Part shown: positions 1 to 9,491 of the stretch, piece by piece
Layout: each line of letters starts with the position of its first letter
How positions within the stretch are numbered: the stretch's first letter is position 1
DNA from: an uncultured Bacteroidales bacterium
GTDB lineage: Bacteria; Bacteroidota; Bacteroidia; Bacteroidales; P3
Reading direction: 5' to 3'
Length of the DNA: 33,406 nt
Assembly (NCBI GenBank): GCA_946613135.1
Contig: CAMOFI010000010.1
Span: forward strand, 1 to 33,406
Position numbers and translations under genes: made by a program
Notes under the pieces: model-generated
Told to the model about the DNA's origin: nothing
The model's input: the letters and a program-made list of their open reading frames with translations, nothing else
Database searches by the model: none

Positions 1-1
1 G

Positions 2-151
2 AAGAACCTCAAGTGTGTTATCCTTCGATCCGTCGTTGACGAGCAGTATCTCGATGTCGTCCAACACAGTTTCCGCAAGCATCGAGTCGATGCAGCGACG
101 AACACAATGTGCTACATTGTAGCAAGGAATAAGAAATGTTAGAACCTTCAT
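2..151 (-). CDS. Family 2 glycosyltransferase, N-terminal fragment (runs off the left edge)
   Basis: My reverse-complement translation from the ATG at 151: MKVLTFLIPCYNVAHCVRRCIDSMLAETVLDDIEILLVNDGSKDNTLEVL, a GT-A fold start with the VNDGSxDxT motif. Not in the ORF track because it is truncated. Confidence 0.85.
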   Translation of the reverse strand, partial: MKVLTFLIPCYNVAHCVRRCIDSMLAETVLDDIEILLVNDGSKDNTLEVL

Positions 152-256
152 TTGCTTTTTGCTCGCAGGCGAGCTATGCTTTTAAACAGGAATTACCATA
201 AATGGCCATAAATTATCAAGAATAATTCTTGTATGTGGTGATAATTTTTTGTCGTT

Positions 257-1030
257 TTATTTTCCTGTGATTTTATATACTATGTTGCCGGCCCATTCGT
301 TGATGAGCTCTTTCCAGTCGGTGAGGACTTTCCATTGGGGAATGAACTGATAAGCCTTAGGATGTGGCTTGGGGTATATTGTTACGGCGTAACCATCAAT
401 TTTCCAGCCTTGTGCAGCAAAGCTTTGCAGGCTGCGCCTTAGGTGCGAAGCGGAAGTGATGAGGATGCAACTGTCGGACTTGACGCCAAGCGAGTCGAGG
501 ATGGCAATGCTGTATGTGGCATTTTCGGTTGTGTTGCGTGCATGCTGCTCAAGGATAATATCGTCGTCGTGGATTCCGAAATCGCTCAGATAAGTTTTGA
601 AGGCGTCTGCTGTACTCTTCCCGTCTCGATCTATTGAAATTGAGGCGTCGCCAGTGACAAGTATCTTTTCTGCAACTCCGCTCTCGTACAGATGTATGGC
701 CTCCCAAAGGCGGTTGCCGCGGTTTTCGATATAATTGGGCTGCATAGTTGCTGTGTCGAAGCTGTCGCTGAAACCGCCCATCACGATGGCGACATTATAG
801 TAATGCTTGGGCAATTTCTGGTGACTGTAATGGCGCGTGGTCATATACTGCGACCACTGCAGCAGGGGCTTGTTGGTGAAGAGCAGCAGCAAGGCAATGG
901 CGGAAATGAAGAGTCCTCGGCGCCACTTCTTGTCCCTCAGAAAGTGAGAGACTACAAGAAGCAACAAAATCCATGTAAACGGAAGCAGAAAAACCTTCAA
1001 TATTTTTGAAACCACAAAAAACATTGTCAA
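257..1030 (-). CDS. DUF218 / YdcF-ElyC-SanA-like membrane protein
   Basis: 257 aa; N-terminal hydrophobic helices, then AIVMGGFSD...NRLWEAIHLYESGVAEKILVTGDAS and LITSASHLRRS, typical of DUF218. Confidence 0.8.
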   Translation of the reverse strand: MTMFFVVSKILKVFLLPFTWILLLLVVSHFLRDKKWRRGLFISAIALLLLFTNKPLLQWSQYMTTRHYSHQKLPKHYYNVAIVMGGFSDSFDTATMQPNYIENRGNRLWEAIHLYESGVAEKILVTGDASISIDRDGKSTADAFKTYLSDFGIHDDDIILEQHARNTTENATYSIAILDSLGVKSDSCILITSASHLRRSLQSFAAQGWKIDGYAVTIYPKPHPKAYQFIPQWKVLTDWKELINEWAGNIVYKITGK

Positions 1031-1051
1031 TCCTTAACGTTTTCTGTTGCT

Positions 1052-1990
1052 TTATTTATTCTTTTTTAGACGCTTGATGATATTCTTCACGAAGTCGTAG
1101 CCCAGGTTATGAAGGCGCATGAAGTAGCCTATCTTGCTGATGATGCTAAGGTCGTGGTGCTTTTTGAATGCATAAGCCAGTTTCTCGTCGAGTTGCACAT
1201 CAGGATCAAGCACAGTGGTGTTGCCGTGCAGTTCTACGTTATGTCGCTCGTCGTGCCAACCGACATGGCTTTGTGAACTCTTAAGTCCGATATTCTGTAC
1301 TTTCGACTGCATGGGGTTGACAGTGAGCATTTGGTTTTTGGAAGCCGCGTAAGCCCACCGTACAGCCCACGATTCTATACGCTCACGACGTTCCATCTCG
1401 AGGGTGCGGAACAGGTCATTGCCGCCTTGGTTGAAAGCAGTGCGCAGGTCTTTGCGACGGGCAAGACGTTTGAAATCGCTTACATCCCAGTCTACTTTTT
1501 CCCAACGGTCGCGCCATGTGGCCCATCCCCAACACTGGGCACGAGGAACAAGAAATACGCCATTGCTATTGCAGTCTTCAAGCTCTTTCAGCCGCGGCGT
1601 ATATCCAGATATGCTCCAGATGTCGGCTCGGTTGCGATATACGACGAGGGCGTCGTTCATGAACTTCAAGAAGTCAGGAGATACAACAAGATCGTCTTCT
1701 ATTACAATCACATCTTCATGGATTTCGAGGACTTTCGTGACTCCGTCAATAATGGAATTGGCCATTCCTTTGTTCATGCGTGCAGGGTAGGTGACCACAC
1801 GACGGAATCCTTGCAAGTCGTCGAATAGAGAGCGTACTTTTTCGACTGCATCGGCTTCTTCGTCGTTACGGGCTTCGTCCATAAAGACATAAAGATCGCT
1901 ATCGGCACATTCAGGACATTTGAGTAGTGACTCAAGCATCATCTTTGTGGTGTCGTAGCGTTTGTATACAAAAATGCAAATGGGAGACAA
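1052..1990 (-). CDS. Glycosyltransferase (GT2/GNT-I-like)
   Basis: 312 aa; PICIFVYKRYDTTKMMLESLLKC start and VIVIEDDLVVSPDFLKFMNDAL (DxD-like) motif. Confidence 0.75.
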   Translation of the reverse strand: MSPICIFVYKRYDTTKMMLESLLKCPECADSDLYVFMDEARNDEEADAVEKVRSLFDDLQGFRRVVTYPARMNKGMANSIIDGVTKVLEIHEDVIVIEDDLVVSPDFLKFMNDALVVYRNRADIWSISGYTPRLKELEDCNSNGVFLVPRAQCWGWATWRDRWEKVDWDVSDFKRLARRKDLRTAFNQGGNDLFRTLEMERRERIESWAVRWAYAASKNQMLTVNPMQSKVQNIGLKSSQSHVGWHDERHNVELHGNTTVLDPDVQLDEKLAYAFKKHHDLSIISKIGYFMRLHNLGYDFVKNIIKRLKKNK

Positions 1991-2110
1991 TGTTGTAAGA
2001 TTTAAGGGTTAGAGTTTATAGATTTTTTTGACTTATATTGCTCGTGTAACACGATTATTTAAAGGTTTAAAACTTAATATATCATGTATGGATGTCTGCT
2101 GGCAAAGGGG

Positions 2111-3028
2111 CTATCGATGTCGGTTAATCAGTTTCATCCTGAGTGGGTAAGGAATGTATGACAAGATTTGGTAGTATACCAACCGTTTGTTCGGGTGCCA
2201 TAAACGTGAGATCCGGACTTCGTTGCGACACTGGCTCGAGCAATCTGGCAGGCGCAGATAGATCGAGGCACGCATTTTGTGCCAATGGGCTATATATTGC
2301 CTAATGCCTTTCAGGTTGGGATGTGTCTGGAATATCTCTTCCAGTCCTTTCCCTACAGGATCGTCAGCAGCCGGAATGCGTTTGGGCTTGCCCATCGTCG
2401 ATGTCTCGCCCGTGTAGAAAATGCTTTGCGGCTCTCTGCAATAGGCGATCTTGCTATTAGCAGCCAGCCTGGCCCAAGTCAGAAGGTCTTCGCCTTGATG
2501 AACGCCTTCGGGAAAACCACCAATGGTTTTCAACGCCGTTTTCCTCACCATCACGCTGATGGAACAAAACGGTGGGTCGGAGGTGGCAGCAACCTCGAAA
2601 TAGTTGTCCATTACAAAACAACACTCCTGCGGAACATTCTGCAACCGAATGTCAAACATCGTTCCTGCAGCATTACACCGCTGGTAGGCTGTAGTACACA
2701 CGTCTAAGTCTGGATATTTGTCGCATAACCGCATAACCGTCTCGAGAAACGTCGGTCTCCATTCGTCGTCGGCATCTAAAAAAGCTATCCATTCACCTCG
2801 TGACTCTTCAACTCCACGGTTGCGAGCCATCGAAACGCCTTGGTTTTCTTGAAAGAAAAGCCTGATACGTGGGTCGTGAATGTTCTCCACTATTTTATCG
2901 CTGCCATCAGTAGAACCATTATTTACAACGATAAGTTCAAAGTCTTGTACCGTCTGTGCCAGCACAGACAATATAGTACGCTTGATGGTAGCGACTTTGT
3001 TGTACAGTGGAATAACAATAGAAATCAT
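2111..3028 (-). CDS. Family 2 glycosyltransferase
   Basis: ORF 2111..3214, but homology starts at MISIVIPLYNKVATIKRTILSVLAQTVQDFELIVVNNGSTDGSDKIV, so the start is moved to 3028. It overlaps the upstream gene's TAA by 1 nt (TAATG). Confidence 0.9.
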   Translation of the reverse strand: MISIVIPLYNKVATIKRTILSVLAQTVQDFELIVVNNGSTDGSDKIVENIHDPRIRLFFQENQGVSMARNRGVEESRGEWIAFLDADDEWRPTFLETVMRLCDKYPDLDVCTTAYQRCNAAGTMFDIRLQNVPQECCFVMDNYFEVAATSDPPFCSISVMVRKTALKTIGGFPEGVHQGEDLLTWARLAANSKIAYCREPQSIFYTGETSTMGKPKRIPAADDPVGKGLEEIFQTHPNLKGIRQYIAHWHKMRASIYLRLPDCSSQCRNEVRISRLWHPNKRLVYYQILSYIPYPLRMKLINRHR

Positions 3029-4380
3029 TAGAAATTCAGCCCTCGTTCGGAGTATTGATAAGTGGGTTTGTTTACTTTGTTTAGCATGCCAAGCATTATG
3101 CCGTATAGGGCGAAGGGGTAGCCGGTAGAGGCCATTGTATAGGTGACCACATTCTCGCTGTACATGGCTGCATAGCAACCGACTATACCACCAGCTGCTA
3201 TCATTGCACAACATTTGATATAGTCAGGGACGTAGTTGCGTGTACAGACTAAGAAACAGTGCACTACAATGGTTATGCCTACAATTATATAAATCCAGAA
3301 ACCAATCAGTCCAGTATCGCAGCGCATCTGGACATAGTCACCATGAGTTTGCTTTACGCCGGCAGGATTGTCATAGAGAAACTTCTGGCAACTGCCTATG
3401 CCGCTGCCTCTCAACTCATGACCTTTATAGAATTCGGCTTCAAGTGTTTCCCAAATGGCTTCACGACCATTGTTCCGGATATCGTCTTCGGATATGTTGC
3501 CCTCGCGGAGGTCGCTTATGGAGAGCTCGTTTTCTGTGTCTTTCCAGAACATTTTGTCGTGGAAAGCTGGTACGTAGAAGATGATTGCAAGTCCGATGCC
3601 AAGCACAGCCGCGATGTAGGGCAGAGAAATCCATTTGTGTTTGAAAAACATGAAGACCGCCAAGCCTGAAAACGATGCCAACAAGCCACTTCTATGTACC
3701 GTCAGTATACAAGGCAGGACAAAGAGTATGCCGAGAAGAAGGTCTTTCTTGTCCTTGCCATAGAAATAATAGAGTGCAAAGGAGATAATCGATATGGTTA
3801 CATAGTTGAGGTTGAGAGCAGTGGAGTACCAGAATGTTCCGCCAAAGAAACGGGCAATAAACGGGAAGTATCCAATCAAAACACTGACAATGGCAACACG
3901 CCGGGCCCACACGCAGCAGGAGAGAAAAATCTTCTCGTCGCGCACAATAGCTGATGCTGCAATCATTATGACGAGAGGATAAATGTATTTGAGAATGTAT
4001 CGTATGCCGTATTCTATTGAGTCGCAATAGGTCAGCGAATAGACAAGCCATAAGATATATATGAGATACATGATAGTGCCAATGCCCCATTTGGGTCGTT
4101 CAACACAGACAAAGAGCGACATAATGAGTGCCACTTCAAGTAACATAAGACGAATGGCTTGGAGATTAAAACCTCCTCCGCTTCCGTGTCCGCCAGCAGC
4201 CGACGACAAAGCAAGGGTGCCGGTGGCAAACAGCAAAATAAAGAACATCTCGGTTCCTTCGATGAGCATGTATTTGCTGCTGTTCAATGGATCCTTGATG
4301 CGAGCGCTGTAACGGAACATGTAGATGAAGAAATATCCGTTCAGAACCAGAAAGAGTATTATGTTGATTATATTGGCCAA
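3028..4380 (-). CDS. Wzy/O-antigen ligase-family polymerase-like membrane protein
   Basis: 450 aa, about 10 or more hydrophobic segments; periplasmic-loop-like motif NPAGVKQTHGDYVQMRCDTGLIGFWIYIIVG. Confidence 0.8.
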   Translation of the reverse strand: MANIINIILFLVLNGYFFIYMFRYSARIKDPLNSSKYMLIEGTEMFFILLFATGTLALSSAAGGHGSGGGFNLQAIRLMLLEVALIMSLFVCVERPKWGIGTIMYLIYILWLVYSLTYCDSIEYGIRYILKYIYPLVIMIAASAIVRDEKIFLSCCVWARRVAIVSVLIGYFPFIARFFGGTFWYSTALNLNYVTISIISFALYYFYGKDKKDLLLGILFVLPCILTVHRSGLLASFSGLAVFMFFKHKWISLPYIAAVLGIGLAIIFYVPAFHDKMFWKDTENELSISDLREGNISEDDIRNNGREAIWETLEAEFYKGHELRGSGIGSCQKFLYDNPAGVKQTHGDYVQMRCDTGLIGFWIYIIVGITIVVHCFLVCTRNYVPDYIKCCAMIAAGGIVGCYAAMYSENVVTYTMASTGYPFALYGIMLGMLNKVNKPTYQYSERGLNF

Positions 4381-4456
4381 AAAATATCAGATATTAGGAT
4401 TTGGTGTAGTTTTGCGTATGATGTAGTGCTCTGGCGTGGTCGACGTCGAATGGGCA

Positions 4457-5590
4457 CTATTGTATAAGTTTGGAATATAATGATGCAATTTGTTGTTTGT
4501 AATTCTCGAAAGTGAAGAGTTTGGCTTTGTTAATGGCGTTGATTTGAAGACGCTCGGTTGTGTCAGGATTTGAAATAAGCAGGACTGTTTTTGCAGCCAG
4601 CTCGTCAATATCTTCTGGCTTGAACAAGAGCCCATCTATTTCGTCGTCAATCACCTCTGTCAAGCCACCTGTCCGCGATGCCACGACGGCACAGCCTTGT
4701 GCCATGGCTTCGATGGCTGAGAGGCCGAACCCTTCGCTGCGCGACGGCACCCATACAATATCCATCTGTCGATACAGGTCGGGGAGTTTGTTGTGTGAGG
4801 CTCGTCCTTCCCATGTAATGTTTTCTTTCGGAATATCACATTCGCTTTGTTGATGTTCCATAAGGCTGCGCAGTTTGCCGTCACCAACAATAATGAGTTT
4901 TGTGTCAGGAAAATGCTTTAGGATTTTTGCGAACGCCGGTATTATGAAGTCTGCTCCTTTGATTGTCTCAAGTCGTGCGACAGCTCCAATGGTTATGGGA
5001 TGTTGTGCTCCGAATTGTCTTGTTGTGTTGAAAACAAAGCCAGAGGACAGACAATTGTGTATCGTTATATGGTTGCGACGTTTCAACTGGTAGCTGTTGT
5101 CGTATAATGTACTGCTGGAAAAGAAACTTTGTTCGGCCACTTTGGTGACGCATGTGAAAACAGTGACGACATGCCGCTGGAGAAGCCTTATAAGGTTCAG
5201 GCTTTTGTATATGCTTGCATCAGTGTGCAGTGTGGCGACAATTTTTCCTACCCCAAGCATTCTCAGGATTATTATCGGCATCGCTCCAGGAGCCATGTAT
5301 TGTACGTGGGCAACAACGGGTTTGTATTCGTTTACTATACGACGCAAGCCGTCGTAAAGGAAACGGAATGAGGCCATAGTCCCTTCGGGCCTTTTGCCGT
5401 ATGCAGAAATGCAAATTACCGTACAGCCAGCCTCTTCGAACTGTTGTACCATGGAGTAGTCATACTCGAAGTAGCAGGCAACGACACACTTGTAGCCAGA
5501 CGATATAAGTGCTTTGGTCAGGTAAAGCGTCTGTATTTCGGTTCCTCCTACTTTAAGGCAAGGTATGGCTATCAGTATGGGTCGTTGCAC
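4457..5590 (-). CDS. GT4-family glycosyltransferase (GTG start)
   Basis: 377 aa; LKVGGTEIQTLYLTKAL N-terminus and PSRSEGFGLSAIEAMAQGCAVVASRTGGLTEVI C-terminal GT4 signature. Confidence 0.9.
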   Translation of the reverse strand: MQRPILIAIPCLKVGGTEIQTLYLTKALISSGYKCVVACYFEYDYSMVQQFEEAGCTVICISAYGKRPEGTMASFRFLYDGLRRIVNEYKPVVAHVQYMAPGAMPIIILRMLGVGKIVATLHTDASIYKSLNLIRLLQRHVVTVFTCVTKVAEQSFFSSSTLYDNSYQLKRRNHITIHNCLSSGFVFNTTRQFGAQHPITIGAVARLETIKGADFIIPAFAKILKHFPDTKLIIVGDGKLRSLMEHQQSECDIPKENITWEGRASHNKLPDLYRQMDIVWVPSRSEGFGLSAIEAMAQGCAVVASRTGGLTEVIDDEIDGLLFKPEDIDELAAKTVLLISNPDTTERLQINAINKAKLFTFENYKQQIASLYSKLIQ

Positions 5591-6691
5591 TTACAATAGT
5601 TTTTTGTAGACCTCGATGGTTTGGCTGGCGCATTTCTCTAACGAGAACTTGCTGGCCTGATGCAGACATTTTGCCTTCAAACCATCATAATCTATGGATT
5701 TTTGTTCGAATAGTTCCATGTAATGTGACATGGCTTCAATATCGTCGGGATCGACATACAGGGCCGCTTCGCCGCCCACTTCGGGCAAGGAACTGTTGTT
5801 GCATGTAACAACAGGGGTTCCGCATGCCATAGATTCGAGAATCGGGATTCCGAAGCCTTCGTAGCGAGAAGGATAGAATGTGGCCGTGGCGTCGCTGTAT
5901 AGCTGTCCAAGTGTTATATCGTCAATATTGCCGCTTATATGTATATGGTTGCGCAAATGTGGCTGATCGCAATATTCTCTGACTGACTGTGGAGCATTGG
6001 ACCATACCATTATCAAATCGTGCGAAGGATTGTTCTTGACGAACTTTTCGTATGCCTTGATGACCGACATGCTGTTTTTGCGCCCCAGACTGCACGAAAC
6101 CATCAAAAAGAACGGCTTGAAATCGTCATGTTTTTTGTGAGGATAATAGATGTCTTTTCGATAGCCCCATGGACATACATGGATTTTATCTTCGGGGATG
6201 TCCATGTATTTCATTATGTCGTTCTTTGACGACTCGGAACATGTTATGATTCCGCGACAGCGTCGGGCAAGGGTAGGGTAGGTGCGCTGAAAGTAATCGT
6301 GGTTGAACACATCGTCGGGGTAGGCGAAAAACATGGCATCGTGAATGGTGACCACTGTGCGTTCGGGTTTCCGCACCCATTCGAAATTGTGCGGGATATG
6401 GAGCAAATCGTAATGTGTGGTCCATTCGCGCAGATGTGTCAGTCCAACCATACGGTTCACCCATGGCTTGTGAGGCAAGAGAATGTGGCATGTGCGGAAA
6501 TGGGTTCCCATGAGCCGTCCGCTGACTCTTTTCGTGTTTTGGGAATAGAGCACCACGTCGAACGGAAGCTCGCCCATCCTGTCAAGAGTGGTAACAAGAT
6601 TCCTCGTACATGTTCCAATCCCCGATGTCCATCCTCTGCTGTATTGCAGCATGGCGGAGTTTACATCTATGACAACGCGTTTTTTCTTCAT
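5591..6691 (-). CDS. GT4-family glycosyltransferase
   Basis: ORF extends to 6745, but the likely start is MKKKRVVIDVNSAM at 6691, giving an ATGA overlap with the upstream stop at 6688-6690. YPSRYEGFGIPILESMACGTPVVTCNNSSLPEVGGEAALYVDPDD motif. Confidence 0.9.
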   Translation of the reverse strand: MKKKRVVIDVNSAMLQYSRGWTSGIGTCTRNLVTTLDRMGELPFDVVLYSQNTKRVSGRLMGTHFRTCHILLPHKPWVNRMVGLTHLREWTTHYDLLHIPHNFEWVRKPERTVVTIHDAMFFAYPDDVFNHDYFQRTYPTLARRCRGIITCSESSKNDIMKYMDIPEDKIHVCPWGYRKDIYYPHKKHDDFKPFFLMVSCSLGRKNSMSVIKAYEKFVKNNPSHDLIMVWSNAPQSVREYCDQPHLRNHIHISGNIDDITLGQLYSDATATFYPSRYEGFGIPILESMACGTPVVTCNNSSLPEVGGEAALYVDPDDIEAMSHYMELFEQKSIDYDGLKAKCLHQASKFSLEKCASQTIEVYKKLL

Positions 6692-7884
6692 TTGGAATCT
6701 CTTACTTTGTTGTTGCCGGCAACGTGGTTCAGAAATCTGTTCCACTCTCCGATGACAGTTTCTTTGGTGAATCTGTGTTTGTAGTTCCGCTCGGCCATCA
6801 TGCCCAGCCGTTCCGATTCGTTACAATTGTCCCATAGCCGCATAACCTTCTGCTCGAGGTCGTCGATATCGAGAGGTTTGAACAGAAGTCCTGTCGCCGC
6901 ACCGCTTTCGGCATCGGTCATAAGGTCGGGAAAGGCACCATGGTTTGGCGCTATGCAGCAGCGACGATGCGACGAGGCTTCGAGCAACGCCATTGGAAAC
7001 CCTTCGTAGCAACGGCTTGGTATTACGATAAAACGGGCGTTGCTGTAGAAAACAGACAACTGTCGGGCATCGAGTTGACCACACAGAGTTACGTTTGCCG
7101 GAATGTCTACTGGTGGCATATCGTTGCGGAGTGTACCGGCAAATTTGAAGACCATTTCAGGATGGCGACGTGCAACCTCAAGAAGCATGTCGAATCCTTT
7201 TTCGTGGCTCAGTCGACCGACATAACCTATATATGAGCCTTTATCCGTGACTGGTATTTCAACCTGTTCGATTTCCCCTATATAATTAGGTATTACTTTT
7301 ATTTTCTTGTCGCTGAATCCGGCGGCTATCAATTTTGCTTTCTGAAATTCGGTGAGGCAGCAAAAATAGTCCACATTGCCGGTATAGAACCGACGCCGAC
7401 GCGCCACCATATTGCGCATGGCATAGCCGACTGAACGGAAGAGGCTCTGTTCGCAGTTGTATCGGATACAACTCCATTCGTTTCCGCATCGTAGACATTG
7501 CTCGCAAGGTTTCCCGTCGCGCAGAAACAGCCCTGTAGGACATATCAGACGGTAGTTGTGGACGGTCATGATCACCGTGACTCCAAACTCCTTGCATATA
7601 GGCAATATGGCCGGCGACAGGAAAGGGTAGAGGTTGTGGATATGGACAATGTCGGGTTTGTGGCGAACAAGCGCTTTGCGCATCAAACGCCGCCCACGTA
7701 TACTGTATATGCCGGCAAAAAAACCTTTTGTTTTGCCCCAAAGCGTGTCGCGAACTCCTTCGGATGTGGTCCGGAGTGTCTCGACGACATGTCCACTCTG
7801 ACGCATATCGCCAATCATACGGTCCACCACAGCCTCTTCTCCACTGTATTTCCCGTAGTCGTTATGTACAACGAGTATTTTCAA
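6688..7884 (-). CDS. GT4-family glycosyltransferase
   Basis: 398 aa; MKILVVHNDYGKYSGEEAVVDRMI; IPSRCYEGFPMALLEASSHRRCCIAPNHGAFPDL. Confidence 0.9.
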   Translation of the reverse strand: MKILVVHNDYGKYSGEEAVVDRMIGDMRQSGHVVETLRTTSEGVRDTLWGKTKGFFAGIYSIRGRRLMRKALVRHKPDIVHIHNLYPFLSPAILPICKEFGVTVIMTVHNYRLICPTGLFLRDGKPCEQCLRCGNEWSCIRYNCEQSLFRSVGYAMRNMVARRRRFYTGNVDYFCCLTEFQKAKLIAAGFSDKKIKVIPNYIGEIEQVEIPVTDKGSYIGYVGRLSHEKGFDMLLEVARRHPEMVFKFAGTLRNDMPPVDIPANVTLCGQLDARQLSVFYSNARFIVIPSRCYEGFPMALLEASSHRRCCIAPNHGAFPDLMTDAESGAATGLLFKPLDIDDLEQKVMRLWDNCNESERLGMMAERNYKHRFTKETVIGEWNRFLNHVAGNNKVRDSK

Positions 7885-7930
7885 AAATCAGGTAGCTGTT
7901 GATAAAATTTCGGTTTTCAGCTCGGTGGAA

Positions 7931-9469
7931 TCAATACTCTGTCACTCCGCCACCTGCTTTGCGCTGCGACCTCATCTCGTCGAAGGCTCTACGGACTGCC
8001 GGATGGTCCATGATGATGACCGTGGCACGGTTGAGCTGGAACGGGTCGTAGTCGAGAATACCGCCAAGGTATTCGCGGCGTAGCTGCGACGGATTGATAC
8101 CATACTGGTTGACAAGTTTGTTGAATACCGTATCGGCACGTTGATGGCTGAGGAATTCGTTACGCTTGACGGTACCAGTCTTCGAGTCGGCCGAGCCGTA
8201 GAGCGTGAAGGTGTATTCGGGGAATGCCTTCATGATGCGGGCCATCTTTGCAATCTTCATCTCCTCGGTAGGCAGTATGCCCCACTTGTCGAGTTCGAAG
8301 AACACCATCTCGTATGGAAGCATACGTTTGTTGAGAATTGTCTCGAGCGGTGTAGTGGTAGGAATAATGTTATACTGATCTATCAGCTTCTGACGAGTTG
8401 CAGCCAATTCTTGCTTGTAGGTGATGGTGTTGATATCGTCGATTGTGTCGTGCTGTACGATAAGAAGAGAGTCGATTTTTTGTATTATGTCGACATCCTC
8501 AATCTGTACGTAGGCAATAAATTTAGGCACTTCTGTGCTGTTTGGACTGATCAATCCTTCTTGTATGAAATAGGCGAGACGTTTTTTGTCGCTTCGCAGA
8601 TTGAAGTCGTAAGTCAAGCCTGCCATGACCGACAGCTCCAGGTCGGGAGCGAACTTCTCTACATTAGGTATGCGCTCGCGGTCGAAATCGCCCTCCATTA
8701 TAGAAAGGCGCAAGTCGCCATGAAGGTTCAGATGGTTGGTGAGAGCGTATTTTGCCATATATCCCACATGACCTTCGTTGGCAAAGTTTGTGTTTTTGAA
8801 GCCATGATAGTCGGCCGAATAGCCGATGAAGTTTGAAAACTTCTGTGGATGAGCCTCGGAGAGACCAACGCGTATGTTATATCCGACATAAACGATGTGG
8901 TTCCATTTCTTTTCAAGATTTACAACGTCGTAGGGTTTCATGAATGAGAGGTTGACAAGCAGGTCGGCACCGATATATATGTAGCGCCAGTCCTGATGAA
9001 GAATGTCGCCATTGCCGTCAACAGTCCAATAGTAACCGCCTAAAGCTCCATTGATGTTGTTGCCACCCAGGTTGAACGTGGAATAGCTCATGCCTTCGCA
9101 GTCGCCATAGTCCTTGGTGAGGTCGGAGCGGTGCTGGAGATAGCTATCGGTAGAGATATATCCGTGCGAGTGGCCAAAGCCGATTCCTGCACTGACGCCA
9201 ACGACGGGGAATATCCATCGTCCGACATGAACCTCAGCCTTGCCGCCGATCCGGTCGAGCAGGGCACCCTTGCCGTCTTCATAACCGAAATAGATGTTGC
9301 CGCCACCATGGGCATAGATGGTCCAGTTGTCGGCAATGTGAGAGCGGATCCAACCCACACCGTGTTCGCCACGCGCCGAGGTGGTGTCGATAATGGTATT
9401 GTGATATTCCTGGGCTGACAGTATGCCGGCAGCGGCAAGGAAAAGTATGCTTATGAATAATTTCTTCAT
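7931..9469 (-). CDS. Outer-membrane barrel with C-terminal OmpA-like peptidoglycan-binding domain
   Basis: 512 aa; signal peptide MKKLFISILFLAAAGILSAQ; C-terminal YTFTLYGSADSKTGTVKRNEFLSHQRADTVFNKLV matches the OmpA_C GxxDxxGxxxxNxxLSxxRA pattern. Confidence 0.85.
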   Translation of the reverse strand: MKKLFISILFLAAAGILSAQEYHNTIIDTTSARGEHGVGWIRSHIADNWTIYAHGGGNIYFGYEDGKGALLDRIGGKAEVHVGRWIFPVVGVSAGIGFGHSHGYISTDSYLQHRSDLTKDYGDCEGMSYSTFNLGGNNINGALGGYYWTVDGNGDILHQDWRYIYIGADLLVNLSFMKPYDVVNLEKKWNHIVYVGYNIRVGLSEAHPQKFSNFIGYSADYHGFKNTNFANEGHVGYMAKYALTNHLNLHGDLRLSIMEGDFDRERIPNVEKFAPDLELSVMAGLTYDFNLRSDKKRLAYFIQEGLISPNSTEVPKFIAYVQIEDVDIIQKIDSLLIVQHDTIDDINTITYKQELAATRQKLIDQYNIIPTTTPLETILNKRMLPYEMVFFELDKWGILPTEEMKIAKMARIMKAFPEYTFTLYGSADSKTGTVKRNEFLSHQRADTVFNKLVNQYGINPSQLRREYLGGILDYDPFQLNRATVIIMDHPAVRRAFDEMRSQRKAGGGVTEY

Positions 9470-9491
9470 CTTTATGTACAGTTATAGTTTA

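Noticed and set aside
8141-8836. 231-aa plus-strand ORF
   Set aside because: Antisense to the OmpA-like gene; treated as a by-product of codon structure.
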